A DNA stretch of 64,000 bases, taken from contig NZ_FPEI01000004.1 in assembly GCF_900117415.1 (NCBI RefSeq), positions 558,001-622,000 on the forward strand, given 5' to 3'. Positions 9,548 through 18,144 of this stretch are shown in pieces. A program made the position numbers and the translations under genes. The notes beneath the pieces were generated by a model. The model saw only the letters and a list, made by a program, of their open reading frames with translations. It did not search any database and was not told the origin of the DNA. Within the stretch, counting starts at the first letter, position 1. Each line of letters opens with the position of its first letter. This DNA is from Hyphomicrobium sp. CS1BSMeth3. Its GTDB lineage: Bacteria > Pseudomonadota > Alphaproteobacteria > Rhizobiales > Hyphomicrobiaceae.

Positions 9548-10738
9548 TCAGTCGCACGCGTCTTTTCGGTACGGGCCATACTCGGCGAGCGCAAGCCGCT
9601 GCTGCGCCATGAAATCCCGCTCCTCGACAAGATACCGCTCTACGGCGCGGCGGAAACCCGGATCTGCAATCCAGTGCACGGAATAGGTCGGCGTCGGCAT
9701 GTAGCCGCGCGCGAGCTTGTGCTCACCCTGAGCACCCGCCTCGACGCGCGCGAGTTTCCTCGCGATCGCGATTTCGATGGCCTGGTAGTAGCAGAGCTCG
9801 AAGTGCAGGAAGGGATGATGCTCGACCGCGCCCCAGTAGCGGCCATAGAGGCAGTCCCCGCCGATGAGGTTCAGCGCGCCCGCGACGTACTGATCGCCGC
9901 GCCGCGCCATCACGAGCAGGCAGCGGTCGCCCATGGCCTCGCCGAGCAGCGAGAAGAATTTGCGATTGAGATAGGGCCGTCCCCATTTGCGGCTCCCCGT
10001 CTCCATGTAGAAGTCGAAGAAGGCATCCCAGTGCGCCTCCGTGATCTCGCGCCCGGTGACGTGCTCGATGGCGAGACCCGGAATGCCCTGCGCCTCCGCG
10101 CGCTCCTTGCGCACGGCCTTGCGCTTGCGCGAGGCAAGGCTCGCGAGAAAATCGTCGAAGGTCGCGTAGTCGGCATTCTGCCAGTGGAACTGCTGGTCCG
10201 TGCGCCGGAGCCAGCCCGAGCCCGCGCCGATCCGCGACCACTCATCTTCCGTGAGAAAGGTCGCATGTACCGATGAGGCATTGGTCTCCTTCGCGAGCGC
10301 GGCCGCGCCGGCGACCAGCATCTGCTCGCGCGCTTCCGCCCCCTCACCTGCGCCGACGAGGAAGCGCCGGCCCGGCACGGGCGTGAACGGCACGGCCATC
10401 TGGAGCTTGGGATAGTAGCGCCCGCCGGCCCGCTCGTAGGCCTCGGCCCAGCCGTAGTCGAACACGTACTCGCCCTTGCTGTGGCTCTTCAGGTAGCAGG
10501 GCGCGACGCCGGTGATCGCGCCGTCCTGCTCGAGCGCCAGATGACAGGGCGACCAGCCCGTGCGGCGGCCGACGGAGCCCGAGCGCTCGAGCGCCAGGAG
10601 GAAGGCGTGCGTGATGAACGGATTGAGCGTGGCTGGATCCGGGTTCGCGAGCGCGTCCCAGGCAGCGGCGTCGATACTCTCGATCGCGGGATGCACACGG
10701 ATGTGCGGCTCGGCACTCGGCTCAGCACTCACGGGCAC
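9548..10738 (-). CDS. COG3146/DUF482 GNAT-like N-acyltransferase
   Basis: The 396-residue protein belongs to the COG3146 group (often labelled peptidogalycan biosynthesis protein), which has a FemAB/GNAT-like fold. Recognisable segments are NPFITHAFLLALERSGSVG near residue 40, PCYLKSHSKGEYVFDYGWA near 85, PYLNRKFFSLL near 260, and YGRYWGAVEHHPFLHFELCY near 305. It presumably transfers an acyl or aminoacyl group, but the biological acceptor of this family is not established. The stop lies about 40 bp from the dehydrogenase start, so the two could be cotranscribed. Confidence 0.85.
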   Translation of the reverse strand: MPVSAEPSAEPHIRVHPAIESIDAAAWDALANPDPATLNPFITHAFLLALERSGSVGRRTGWSPCHLALEQDGAITGVAPCYLKSHSKGEYVFDYGWAEAYERAGGRYYPKLQMAVPFTPVPGRRFLVGAGEGAEAREQMLVAGAAALAKETNASSVHATFLTEDEWSRIGAGSGWLRRTDQQFHWQNADYATFDDFLASLASRKRKAVRKERAEAQGIPGLAIEHVTGREITEAHWDAFFDFYMETGSRKWGRPYLNRKFFSLLGEAMGDRCLLVMARRGDQYVAGALNLIGGDCLYGRYWGAVEHHPFLHFELCYYQAIEIAIARKLARVEAGAQGEHKLARGYMPTPTYSVHWIADPGFRRAVERYLVEERDFMAQQRLALAEYGPYRKDACD

Positions 10739-10773
10739 TTCTCCCTGCGCTGCTGCTTCGATCCTCGCCCAAC

Positions 10774-10810
10774 AAAAAGGCGCCGCGAACGTGGCACGTC
10801 CGCGGCGCCC
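10774..10810 (-). terminator. Intrinsic terminator of rpsA
   Basis: On the minus strand, just past the rpsA stop, a stem of about 15 bp (GGCGCCGCGGACGTG against CACGTTCGCGGCGCC, one mismatch) is followed by TTTTTG. This is the strongest terminator-like structure on this strand of the window. Confidence 0.9.
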
Positions 10811-10828
10811 GTATCGACCTATAGAATA

Positions 10829-12553
10829 TTACTTCTCTTCCTCGCCGCCACCCTCGCGACGCTTCAGAGCAGCCTTGAAGATATCGCCGAGCGAGGCGCC
10901 CGAGTCCGTCGAGCCGTACTGGGCAACGGCCTGCTTCTCCTCGGCGATCTCGAGGGCCTTGATCGAGACCTGGATGCGCCGTGTCGTCTTGTCGACGCTG
11001 ATCACCGCCGCATCGACCTTGTCGCCGACATTGAACCGCTCAGGCCGCTGCTCGGAGCGGTCGCGCGAGAGGTCCGAACGCTTGACGTAGGTCGTGATGT
11101 CGGTGTCGGCAATACGCACCTGGACGCCATTGGCTTCGACAGCGATGACCTCGCAGGTGACCGGATCGCCCTTCTTGAACTTGGCGATCGTGTCGAGCGG
11201 GTCGCCGGCGACCTGCTTGATGCCGAGCGAGATGCGCTCCTTGGCGCTGTCGACGTCGAGCACCACGGCTTTGACGTTGTCGCCCTTCTTGTAGTCCTTG
11301 ATCGCCTCGTCGCCCGACTTGTTCCAGTCGAGGTCGGAGAGATGGACCATGCCGTCGACGCCGCCATCGAGACCGATGAACAGGCCGAACTCGGTGATGT
11401 TGCGCACCGGGCCCTCGACGATCGAACCCTTCGGGTGCGTCGTGAGGAAGCCGTCCCACGGGTTCTCCTGGGTCTGCTTGAGACCGAGGCTGATGCGGCG
11501 CTTGTTGGGGTCGACCTCGAGAACCTGCACGTCCACCTGCTGGCTCGTCGAGACGATCTTGCCGGGGTGCGTGTTCTTCTTCGTCCAGCTCATCTCCGAG
11601 ACGTGGATGAGGCCCTCGACGCCCGGCTCCAGCTCGACGAACGCACCGTAGTCGGCGATGTTCGTGATGGTGCCCGTGAAGCGCGCGCCGACCGGATACT
11701 TGGCCTCGATGCCCTGCCACGGATCGGACTGGAGCTGCTTCATACCGAGGCTGATGCGCTGCGTATCCGGGTTGATGCGGATGATCTGCACCTTCACGGT
11801 GTCGCCGACGTTGACGACATCGCTCGGGTGATTGACGCGGCGCCATGCCATGTCGGTGACGTGCAGCAGGCCGTCGATGCCGCCGAGATCGATGAACGCA
11901 CCGTAATCGGTGATGTTCTTGACCACGCCGTCGATGACCTGGCCCTCAGCGAGGCGAGCGACGATCTCGGTCCGCTGCTCGGCCCGCGTCTCCTCGAGCA
12001 CGGAGCGGCGCGAGACGACGATGTTGCCGCGGCGGCGGTCCATCTTGAGGATCTGGAACTGCGTCGGCACGTTCATGAGCGGGCCGATGTCGCGCACGGG
12101 ACGGATGTCCACCTGCGAACCGGGGAGGAACGCCACGGCACCGTCGAGGTCGACGGTGAAGCCGCCCTTGACCTTGTTGAAGATGACGCCCTCGACCTTC
12201 TCGTTGGCCTCGAACTTCTTCTCGAGACGGGTCCAGCTCTCTTCCCGACGCGCCTTGTCGCGCGAAAGAACAGCCTCACCGAGCGCATTCTCGACGCGCT
12301 CCAGGTAGACCTCAACCTCGTCGCCGACCTTCAGGTCGCTGTTGCGGCCGGAGGCGCCGAACTCCTTCAGCGCGACGCGGCCTTCCATCTTGAGGCCGAC
12401 GTCGATGACGGCGAGATCCTTCTCGATCGCCGTGATCTTGCCCTTTACGACCTGGCCCTCGAAGGCGCCATTGCCGGAAAAGCTCTCGTTCAGCAGGGCC
12501 TCGAAGTCGGCCCGCGAGGGGTTCATCTCATTCGGTGCAGCAGTCGTGGTCAT
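10829..12553 (-). CDS. rpsA: 30S ribosomal protein S1
   Basis: The 574-residue protein is full length and contains six S1 RNA-binding repeats. Typical repeat cores visible are VDLDGAVAFLPGSQVD, FIDLGGIDGLLHVTDMAW, FVELEPGVEGLIHVSEMSW and FIGLDGGVDGMVHLSDLDW. S1 tethers mRNA to the 30S subunit and aids translation initiation. It is last in the aroA-cmk-rpsA order common in proteobacteria, though a 309-bp gap separates it from cmk, so it likely also has its own promoter. GGAG six bases before the ATG is the ribosome site. The C-terminus is Glu/Lys rich. A dedicated terminator follows. Confidence 0.98.
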   Translation of the reverse strand: MTTTAAPNEMNPSRADFEALLNESFSGNGAFEGQVVKGKITAIEKDLAVIDVGLKMEGRVALKEFGASGRNSDLKVGDEVEVYLERVENALGEAVLSRDKARREESWTRLEKKFEANEKVEGVIFNKVKGGFTVDLDGAVAFLPGSQVDIRPVRDIGPLMNVPTQFQILKMDRRRGNIVVSRRSVLEETRAEQRTEIVARLAEGQVIDGVVKNITDYGAFIDLGGIDGLLHVTDMAWRRVNHPSDVVNVGDTVKVQIIRINPDTQRISLGMKQLQSDPWQGIEAKYPVGARFTGTITNIADYGAFVELEPGVEGLIHVSEMSWTKKNTHPGKIVSTSQQVDVQVLEVDPNKRRISLGLKQTQENPWDGFLTTHPKGSIVEGPVRNITEFGLFIGLDGGVDGMVHLSDLDWNKSGDEAIKDYKKGDNVKAVVLDVDSAKERISLGIKQVAGDPLDTIAKFKKGDPVTCEVIAVEANGVQVRIADTDITTYVKRSDLSRDRSEQRPERFNVGDKVDAAVISVDKTTRRIQVSIKALEIAEEKQAVAQYGSTDSGASLGDIFKAALKRREGGGEEEK

Positions 12554-12862
12554 TCAGGCTCCATTCTGTTGAATGCGGGATACGGGCCAGCCGGACCGTG
12601 GTCCGTCGCCCGTGTGTTCGAAGTCGGAACGACGCTTATGGGGGGGGGGTACTGCGCGGCCCCAAACGGCCATGCGCCAACCCCCGAAGCTTCGTCGGTT
12701 GTTCTGGCTTGTGTGCTCGAGTGCCACCGGCGGAGGGCAGGGCCCGCAGCTCAAGATTTGGCCCGCCATCTCGGCAGGCCGGGCTGGCTGATCTTCCTCT
12801 TGATCAGTCCGGGGTAGGTGGAGCAGTGGTCAAATAGCGCTTTGCAGACCCGAAAGCAAGGG
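12554..12862 (-). other. rpsA upstream region with a 10-bp G tract
   Basis: This 309-bp gap between cmk and rpsA holds no convincing gene. It contains an uninterrupted run of ten Gs on the plus strand (12640-12649), read as Cs in the rpsA leader direction, and GC-rich dyads. It is the place to expect the rpsA promoter and any S1 autoregulatory leader structure, but I cannot identify a known motif. Confidence 0.5.
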
Positions 12863-13504
12863 TCAGCAGGGTGCTGAACGCCCGCTCGTGACGTGGGAAA
12901 TGATGGCCAGTGCGGCCTCGAAGGCAGCCTCGATGTCCATTTCCGTCGTATCGAGGAGCACGGCGTCCGGCGCCTGCAGGAGGGGGGCGGCCGCCCGGCT
13001 CGCATCGCGGGCATCGCGCTGGCGGATGACTTCCACCACCTCCTCGTAGGTCACGTTCTCGCCCCGCCGGACATACTCCTCGAAGCGCCGCCGGGCCCTG
13101 ACCTCGACGTCCGCCGTGACAAAAATCTTAACGTCGGCATGGGGGCAGATGACGGTGCCGATATCCCGCCCGTCGAGCACGGCACCGGGTGGCGTTCTGG
13201 CAAAATTCCGCTGGAAATCCAGAAGCGCCGCCCTGACGGCCGGATGCTTCGCCACCACCGAGGCCGCCTCGCCGACCGCCGTCGATCTCAGGGCCGCGTC
13301 GCCGAGCGATGTCGCATCGAGCGCCGCCGCAGCCCGCGCCGCAGCCTCCGCATCCTCGAGATCGGCCCCGGCCGCAAACACATCCCGCGCGACGGCCCGG
13401 TAGAGCAGGCCCGTATCCAGCCAGACATAGCCGAAGTGGCCGGCAATACGCTGCGCGAGCGTGCCTTTGCCGGAAGCTGCCGGGCCGTCGATGGCAATGA
13501 TCAT
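12863..13504 (-). CDS. cmk: Cytidylate kinase
   Basis: It phosphorylates CMP/dCMP to the diphosphate with ATP. The 213-residue product begins [20 protein letters not shown], whose P-loop GPAASGKG is at residues 7-14. [11 protein letters not shown] is the nucleotide-binding segment, [21 protein letters not shown] the conserved middle, and RRFEEY the lid region. I start at ATG 13504; an in-frame TTG at 13519 adds five residues. It follows aroA by 45 bp on the same strand and is probably cotranscribed with it. Confidence 0.96.
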   Translation of the reverse strand: MIIAIDGPAASGKGTLAQRIAGHFGYVWLDTGLLYRAVARDVFAAGADLEDAEAAARAAAALDATSLGDAALRSTAVGEAASVVAKHPAVRAALLDFQRNFARTPPGAVLDGRDIGTVICPHADVKIFVTADVEVRARRRFEEYVRRGENVTYEEVVEVIRQRDARDASRAAAPLLQAPDAVLLDTTEMDIEAAFEAALAIISHVTSGRSAPC

Positions 13505-13549
13505 GGCCCCAGCACCCAATTTGCGTCCAGGAGCGGCCCCGTCACTGCC

Positions 13550-14890
13550 TCAGGCTCCGGCTTCATAGCGTGCGCCGAGCTGCTCCATGAGCCCGCGGAA
13601 CTCCGGGAAGCTCGTCGCGATCATGCGGCTGTCGTCCACCGTCACGGGCTTCTCGCTCACGAGCCCGAGCGTCAGGAAGGCCATGGCAATGCGGTGATCC
13701 AGATGCGTCGCGACCGTGCCGCCGCCCGGCACGCTCTTGCTCCCCGTGACGATCAGCGTGTCGCCCTCGATCTTGGCCTCGACGCCGTTCGCGGCAAGGC
13801 CGGCGGCCGTCGCCGCAAGACGGTCGCTCTCCTTCACCTTCAGCTCGGCCAGCCCCTCCATGCGCGTTGCGCCCTTGGCAAAGGCCGCCACGGCCGCGAG
13901 CACGGGATACTCGTCGATCATGGAAGGTGCGCGCTCGGGCGGCACGCGCACACCCTTGAGACGCTTGCCACCGCGCGCACGAACGTCGGCGATCGGCTCG
14001 CCGCCTTCCTCGCGCATGTTCAGGAGCGTGATGTCCGCGCCCATTTCCTGCAGCGTCTTATAGAACCCGGTCCGCGTGGGGTTGTAGAGAATGCCCTCGA
14101 CGGTCACGTCCGAGTCCGGAACCAGCACGGCCGCCGCAATGAGGAAGGCCGCCGAGGACGGATCGCCCGGCACGGTGACCGGCCGCCCCTCAAGCTCCGC
14201 ATCGCCCTTCACCGTGATGCGCGTGCCGTTCGCCGTCTTCTGCGTCCGCACCTCGGCGCCGAAATAGCGCAGCATCCGCTCCGTGTGGTCGCGCGTCGCC
14301 TCTTTCTCGACGACCGTCGTCTCGCCCGCCGCATGAAGGCCCGCGAGAAGGATCGCGCTTTTCACCTGCGCGCTCGGCACCGGCAGCACGTACTCCATGG
14401 GCACGAGCTGATCCGATCCGCGCACGGTCAGCGGCAGGGTCTCCTTGTCGTCCACGACCTCGAGCCCCATCTGGCGCAGCGGCTTCAGCACCCGCCCCAT
14501 GGGCCGGCGCGAGAGCGAGGCATCGCCGATGAACTTGACCTCGATCGGGTGTCCCGCAACCAGCCCGAGCATGAGGCGCACGCCCGTACCGGAGTTGCCG
14601 TAGTCGATCGCTTCCGCCGGCTGCGTAAGCCCACCGACGCCGCGGCCCGTGACCTCCCAGACATCGCCCTTCTTCTGGGCCCGCGCGCCGAGCGCCGTCA
14701 CCGCCCGCGCGGTATCGATCACGTCTTCGCCTTCGAGCAGGCCGCGGATGCGCGTCACGCCCGTGGCGATCGCGCCGAGCATGAGCGCGCGGTGCGAGAT
14801 CGACTTGTCGCCCGCCACGCGCACGGTGCCGCTGAGCGTGCCCGCGCGCCCGGCCGTCAAAGGTGTTGCCTGTCCTGATGCTTTTTTCAT
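13550..14890 (-). CDS. aroA: 3-phosphoshikimate 1-carboxyvinyltransferase (EPSP synthase)
   Basis: This shikimate-pathway enzyme joins shikimate-3-phosphate and PEP to give EPSP. The 446 residues align closely by eye with class II (Agrobacterium CP4-type) enzymes: GDKSISHRALM, LLEGEDVIDTA, SRRPMGRVLKPL, SAQVKSAILLAGL, RAPSMIDEYP, ELKVKESDRL and ATHLDHRIAM. Where the glyphosate-tolerant CP4 enzyme reads GNAATG, this one reads GNSGTG, so the Ala that causes tolerance there is a Gly here. It is followed by cmk and rpsA, the usual order. Confidence 0.97.
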   Translation of the reverse strand: MKKASGQATPLTAGRAGTLSGTVRVAGDKSISHRALMLGAIATGVTRIRGLLEGEDVIDTARAVTALGARAQKKGDVWEVTGRGVGGLTQPAEAIDYGNSGTGVRLMLGLVAGHPIEVKFIGDASLSRRPMGRVLKPLRQMGLEVVDDKETLPLTVRGSDQLVPMEYVLPVPSAQVKSAILLAGLHAAGETTVVEKEATRDHTERMLRYFGAEVRTQKTANGTRITVKGDAELEGRPVTVPGDPSSAAFLIAAAVLVPDSDVTVEGILYNPTRTGFYKTLQEMGADITLLNMREEGGEPIADVRARGGKRLKGVRVPPERAPSMIDEYPVLAAVAAFAKGATRMEGLAELKVKESDRLAATAAGLAANGVEAKIEGDTLIVTGSKSVPGGGTVATHLDHRIAMAFLTLGLVSEKPVTVDDSRMIATSFPEFRGLMEQLGARYEAGA

Positions 14891-15002
14891 CAGCCGCCCG
14901 CCAATGCCCGATCATGGGCCCGAGATCTGGGTCCCAGGCCGTCCGCTGCTTCCTGACTGCCGCTTATAGCCTGTCGGCTAGCGCCTGACAGCGTGCCGCG
15001 AA

Positions 15003-15854
15003 TTAATTCTGGCTTTCCTTGCGCCGCGACATGAAGGCGAGCCGCTCGAAGAGGTGCACGTCCTGCTCGTTCTTCAGCAGCGCGCCGTGCAGCGGCGGGA
15101 TGAGCTTCCGCGGATCGGTCTCGCGCAGGGTCTCGGGGCCGATGTCCTCGTTCATGAGCAGCTTGATCCAGTCGAGCAGCTCGGAGGTGGAGGGCTTCTT
15201 CTTGAGGCCAGGCACCTCGCGCATGTCGTAGAAGATCTTGAGCGCCTCGGCGACGAGCCGGCCCTTGAGATCCGGGAAATGGACCTCGACGATCGCGCGC
15301 ATGGTCTCGGGATCGGGGAACTTGATGTAGTGGAAGAAGCAGCGGCGCAGGAAGGCGTCCGGCAGCTCCTTCTCGTTGTTCGAGGTGATCATGACGATCG
15401 GGCGCTTCGTCGCCTTGATCGTCTGAGCCGTCTCGTAGACGTAGAATTCCATGCGATCGAGCTCCTGGAGGAGGTCGTTCGGGAACTCGATATCCGCCTT
15501 GTCGATCTCGTCGATCAGCAGCACGGGGCGCACCTCGCTCGTGAACGCCTCCCAGAGCTTGCCGCGCTTGATGTAGTTCGAGATGTCCTTGACCTTCTCG
15601 TCGCCGAGCTGGCTGTCGCGCAGGCGCGAGACGGCGTCGTATTCGTAAAGCCCCTGCTGGGCCTTGATGGTCGACTTGATGTGCCACTCGATGAGGGGCG
15701 CGCCGAGGGCCTTGGCGACCTCCTGAGCAAGCACGGTCTTGCCGGTCCCCGGCTCCCCCTTGATGAGGAGCGGACGCTCGAGCGTGATCGCCGCGTTCAC
15801 TGCAACCTTGAGATCGTCGGTTGCAACGTAGGACTTGCTTCCCGTGAACTTCAT
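15003..15854 (-). CDS. MoxR/CoxD-type AAA+ ATPase
   Basis: The 283-residue AAA+ protein has Walker A GEPGTGKTVLAQEVAKAL near residue 36, Walker B PVLLIDEIDKAD near 110, sensor-1 RPIVMITSNNEKELPDAFLRRC near 150, and the C-terminal small domain. The family remodels or inserts metal centres in partner enzymes. CoxD of aerobic CO dehydrogenase clusters is of this kind and acts on the Mo/Cu site. The usual VWA-domain partner is not adjacent, and the gene looks monocistronic; a form II CODH-type operon lies 18 kb away. GAGAGG precedes the ATG. Confidence 0.9.
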   Translation of the reverse strand: MKFTGSKSYVATDDLKVAVNAAITLERPLLIKGEPGTGKTVLAQEVAKALGAPLIEWHIKSTIKAQQGLYEYDAVSRLRDSQLGDEKVKDISNYIKRGKLWEAFTSEVRPVLLIDEIDKADIEFPNDLLQELDRMEFYVYETAQTIKATKRPIVMITSNNEKELPDAFLRRCFFHYIKFPDPETMRAIVEVHFPDLKGRLVAEALKIFYDMREVPGLKKKPSTSELLDWIKLLMNEDIGPETLRETDPRKLIPPLHGALLKNEQDVHLFERLAFMSRRKESQN

Positions 15855-16085
15855 GAAGCCTCTCGATTGGGCGCAAAAAACCGCGGCAGATTAGGGGTTC
15901 GGCCCTCCCGGGGCAACCGGAACCCACCATCGCACGCCACATGCGGCCATGTGCCTGGGGAGTGGCGCCCCACATCTTGACCGTACCGGGAGCAACCGGC
16001 CCCAAGCCATTGGCGTAGCCCGGAAACGCTGCTAAGAGGGCCGCCGAAAGGCACTCTTACTCCTTCAACGCTCCGGGATCCGCCC

Positions 16086-17387
16086 ATGTCGACCGCCGTG
16101 CGTGCGCACAAAGCGCAGAACCCCTTCTTCGCCCAGTCCCTCGCCGAGAGCGATCCCGAGGTATTCGGCTCGGTCGGTCGTGAGCTCGTCCGCCAGCAGA
16201 CCGAGATCGAGCTGATCGCGTCCGAGAACATCGTCTCGCGGGCCGTGCTCGAAGCCGCCGGCTCCGTGCTCACGAACAAGTACGCCGAGGGCTATCCGGG
16301 CAAGCGCTATTACGGCGGCTGCCAGTACGTCGACGAGATCGAGACGCTCGCGATCGAGCGCGCCAAGAAGCTTTTCGGTGCGAAGTTCGCGAACGTCCAG
16401 CCGAACTCTGGGAGCCAGATGAACCAGGCCGTGTTCCTGGCGTTCCTGCAGCCGGGCGATACCTTCATGGGCCTCGACCTCAATGCCGGCGGCCATCTCA
16501 CGCACGGCTCGCCGGTCAACATGAGCGGCAAGTGGTTCAAGGTCGTGCCCTACGGCGTGCGCAAGGAAGACCAGCTCATCGACATGGACGAGGTCGAGCG
16601 CATCGCCAAGGCCAGCAAGCCCAAGCTGATCCTCGCCGGCGGCACGGCCTACTCGCGCTTCTGGGACTGGGCCCGCTTTCGTGCCATTGCCGACAGCATC
16701 GGCGCCTACCTGATGGTCGACATGGCCCACATTGCCGGCCTCGTGGCTGGCGGCGTGCACCCCTCGCCCGTCCCGCACGCCCATGTCGTGACGACGACCA
16801 CGCACAAGTCCCTTCGTGGGCCCCGCGGCGGCATCATCCTCAGCAATGACGAGGAGATCGCCAAGAAGATCAACTCGGCGGTCTTCCCGGGCCTGCAGGG
16901 CGGCCCGCTCATGCACATCATCGCGGCCAAGGCCGTGGCTTTCCACGAGGCCCTCCAGCCGTCGTTCAAGACCTACGCCAAGGCCGTCGTGGACAACGCG
17001 AAGGTGCTCGCCGAGACCATCAAGGCCGGCGGCTACGACATTGTCGCCGGCGGCACGGACAACCATCTCCTGCTCGTCGATCTGCGCCCGAAGAACCTCA
17101 CCGGCAAGGCGTCCGAGATCGCGCTTGGGCGCGCCCACATCACGTGCAACAAGAATGGCGTGCCCTTTGATCCGCAGAAGCCGTTCGTAACGTCGGGCGT
17201 TCGCCTCGGCACCCCGGCCGGCACGACGCGCGGCTTCGGTACGGGCGAGTTCCGCCAGATCGGCAAGATGATCGTCGAGGTGCTGGACGGCCTCGCCCGC
17301 AATGGCGATGCCGGTGATGCCCAGGTCGAGCACCGCGTGCGCGAGGAAGCCATCGCGCTTTGCGACCGGTTCCCGATCTACGAGTAG
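16086..17387 (+). CDS. glyA: Serine hydroxymethyltransferase
   Basis: This PLP enzyme interconverts serine plus THF with glycine plus methylene-THF, feeding one-carbon metabolism (also the donor for TrmFO). The 433 residues show [39 protein letters not shown], the PLP-binding [13 protein letters not shown], and [15 protein letters not shown], all diagnostic. ATG 16086 follows GATCCGCCC; no strong Shine-Dalgarno is visible. It is upstream of nrdR in the same direction, but a 166-bp repeat element lies between. The TAG stop is the first three bases of that element. Confidence 0.98.
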   Translation: MSTAVRAHKAQNPFFAQSLAESDPEVFGSVGRELVRQQTEIELIASENIVSRAVLEAAGSVLTNKYAEGYPGKRYYGGCQYVDEIETLAIERAKKLFGAKFANVQPNSGSQMNQAVFLAFLQPGDTFMGLDLNAGGHLTHGSPVNMSGKWFKVVPYGVRKEDQLIDMDEVERIAKASKPKLILAGGTAYSRFWDWARFRAIADSIGAYLMVDMAHIAGLVAGGVHPSPVPHAHVVTTTTHKSLRGPRGGIILSNDEEIAKKINSAVFPGLQGGPLMHIIAAKAVAFHEALQPSFKTYAKAVVDNAKVLAETIKAGGYDIVAGGTDNHLLLVDLRPKNLTGKASEIALGRAHITCNKNGVPFDPQKPFVTSGVRLGTPAGTTRGFGTGEFRQIGKMIVEVLDGLARNGDAGDAQVEHRVREEAIALCDRFPIYE

Positions 17388-17550
17388 TGTCCCGATGCCG
17401 AAGTTCGCCATCCCTCGATGTTGGCGGTGCGAGCGAACTTCGGAATCTGAAGGGACACTAGAATCTTAATCTTGCTAGTGTGATTCAGATCGAGAAATTC
17501 GCTCCGTACCGTGCCGCGAGATGCGACGAATTTCTCGATCATCACACTAG
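17385..17550 (-). repeat. 166-bp bipartite palindromic element (family B), copy 1
   Basis: Two 76-bp hairpin modules (17385-17460 and 17475-17550) are separated by 14 bp. The first has outer arms TAGTGTCCC/GGGACACTA and inner arms around CCGAAGTTCGC/GCGAACTTCGG. The second has CTAGTGTGAT/ATCACACTAG and CGAGAAATTCG/CGAATTTCTCG. Orientation is opposite to copies 2 and 3. Its first three bases serve as the glyA stop codon. Confidence 0.95.
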
Positions 17551-17618
17551 TGCACGGCGCCCGGCCATTGGCGAGCGGTCGGGTGCAGCCGGCCCCTCAG
17601 CCCGACTTGGAGGCCCCA

Positions 17619-18140
17619 ATGCGCTGCCCGTACTGCGCGAGCGAGAACAGCCAGGTCAAGGACAGCCGCCCGACCGAGGAGGGCGCGGCCATCCGTCGGC
17701 GTCGCATCTGCCCCGACTGTGGTGGCCGCTTCACGACCTTCGAGCGCGTCCAGCTCCGCGAGCTCATCGTGGTCAAGCGCTCGGGCCGCCGCGTCGGCTT
17801 CGACCGCGAGAAGCTCTCGCGCTCGGTCGAGCTCGCCGTCAGAAAGCGCCCCGTTGCCGCCGAGCGCATCGAGCGCATGCTGACCGGCATCGTGCGCCAG
17901 CTCGAGAGCATGGGCGAGACCGAGGTGACCTCCTCGGCCATTGGCGAGCTCGTCATGGAGGGCTTGCGCTCGCTCGATCCTGTCGCCTATGTGCGCTTTG
18001 CGTCCGTCTACCGCGACTTCCGCGAGGCGGCGGACTTCCATGAGGTGCTCGGCGAGATCGCCGGCCAGCCCCTTGGCCTCAACGACGATGCGCCGGCCGC
18101 AACCCCGGCTGCCGAGCCCGGCGTGGACTACAAGCAGTAA
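17619..18140 (+). CDS. nrdR: Transcriptional repressor NrdR
   Basis: This 173-residue Zn-ribbon plus ATP-cone regulator represses ribonucleotide reductase genes according to the nucleotide pool. Start ATG 17619 gives the canonical [18 protein letters not shown]. The zinc site is the two pairs CPYC and CPDC ([15 protein letters not shown]), and the ATP-cone begins [26 protein letters not shown] lies just upstream. The C-terminal extension ends in an Ala/Pro-rich stretch. It is followed within a few bases by ribD, an arrangement common in alphaproteobacteria. Confidence 0.97.
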   Translation: MRCPYCASENSQVKDSRPTEEGAAIRRRRICPDCGGRFTTFERVQLRELIVVKRSGRRVGFDREKLSRSVELAVRKRPVAAERIERMLTGIVRQLESMGETEVTSSAIGELVMEGLRSLDPVAYVRFASVYRDFREAADFHEVLGEIAGQPLGLNDDAPAATPAAEPGVDYKQ

Positions 18141-18144
18141 TGTG

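Noticed and set aside
10481-12817. 778-residue plus-strand frame
   Set aside because: Antisense to rpsA with S1 motifs on the other strand; composition is typical of a mirrored frame (Asp/Leu/Arg-rich).
12893-14878. 661-residue plus-strand frame
   Set aside because: Antisense to cmk and aroA, both unambiguous.
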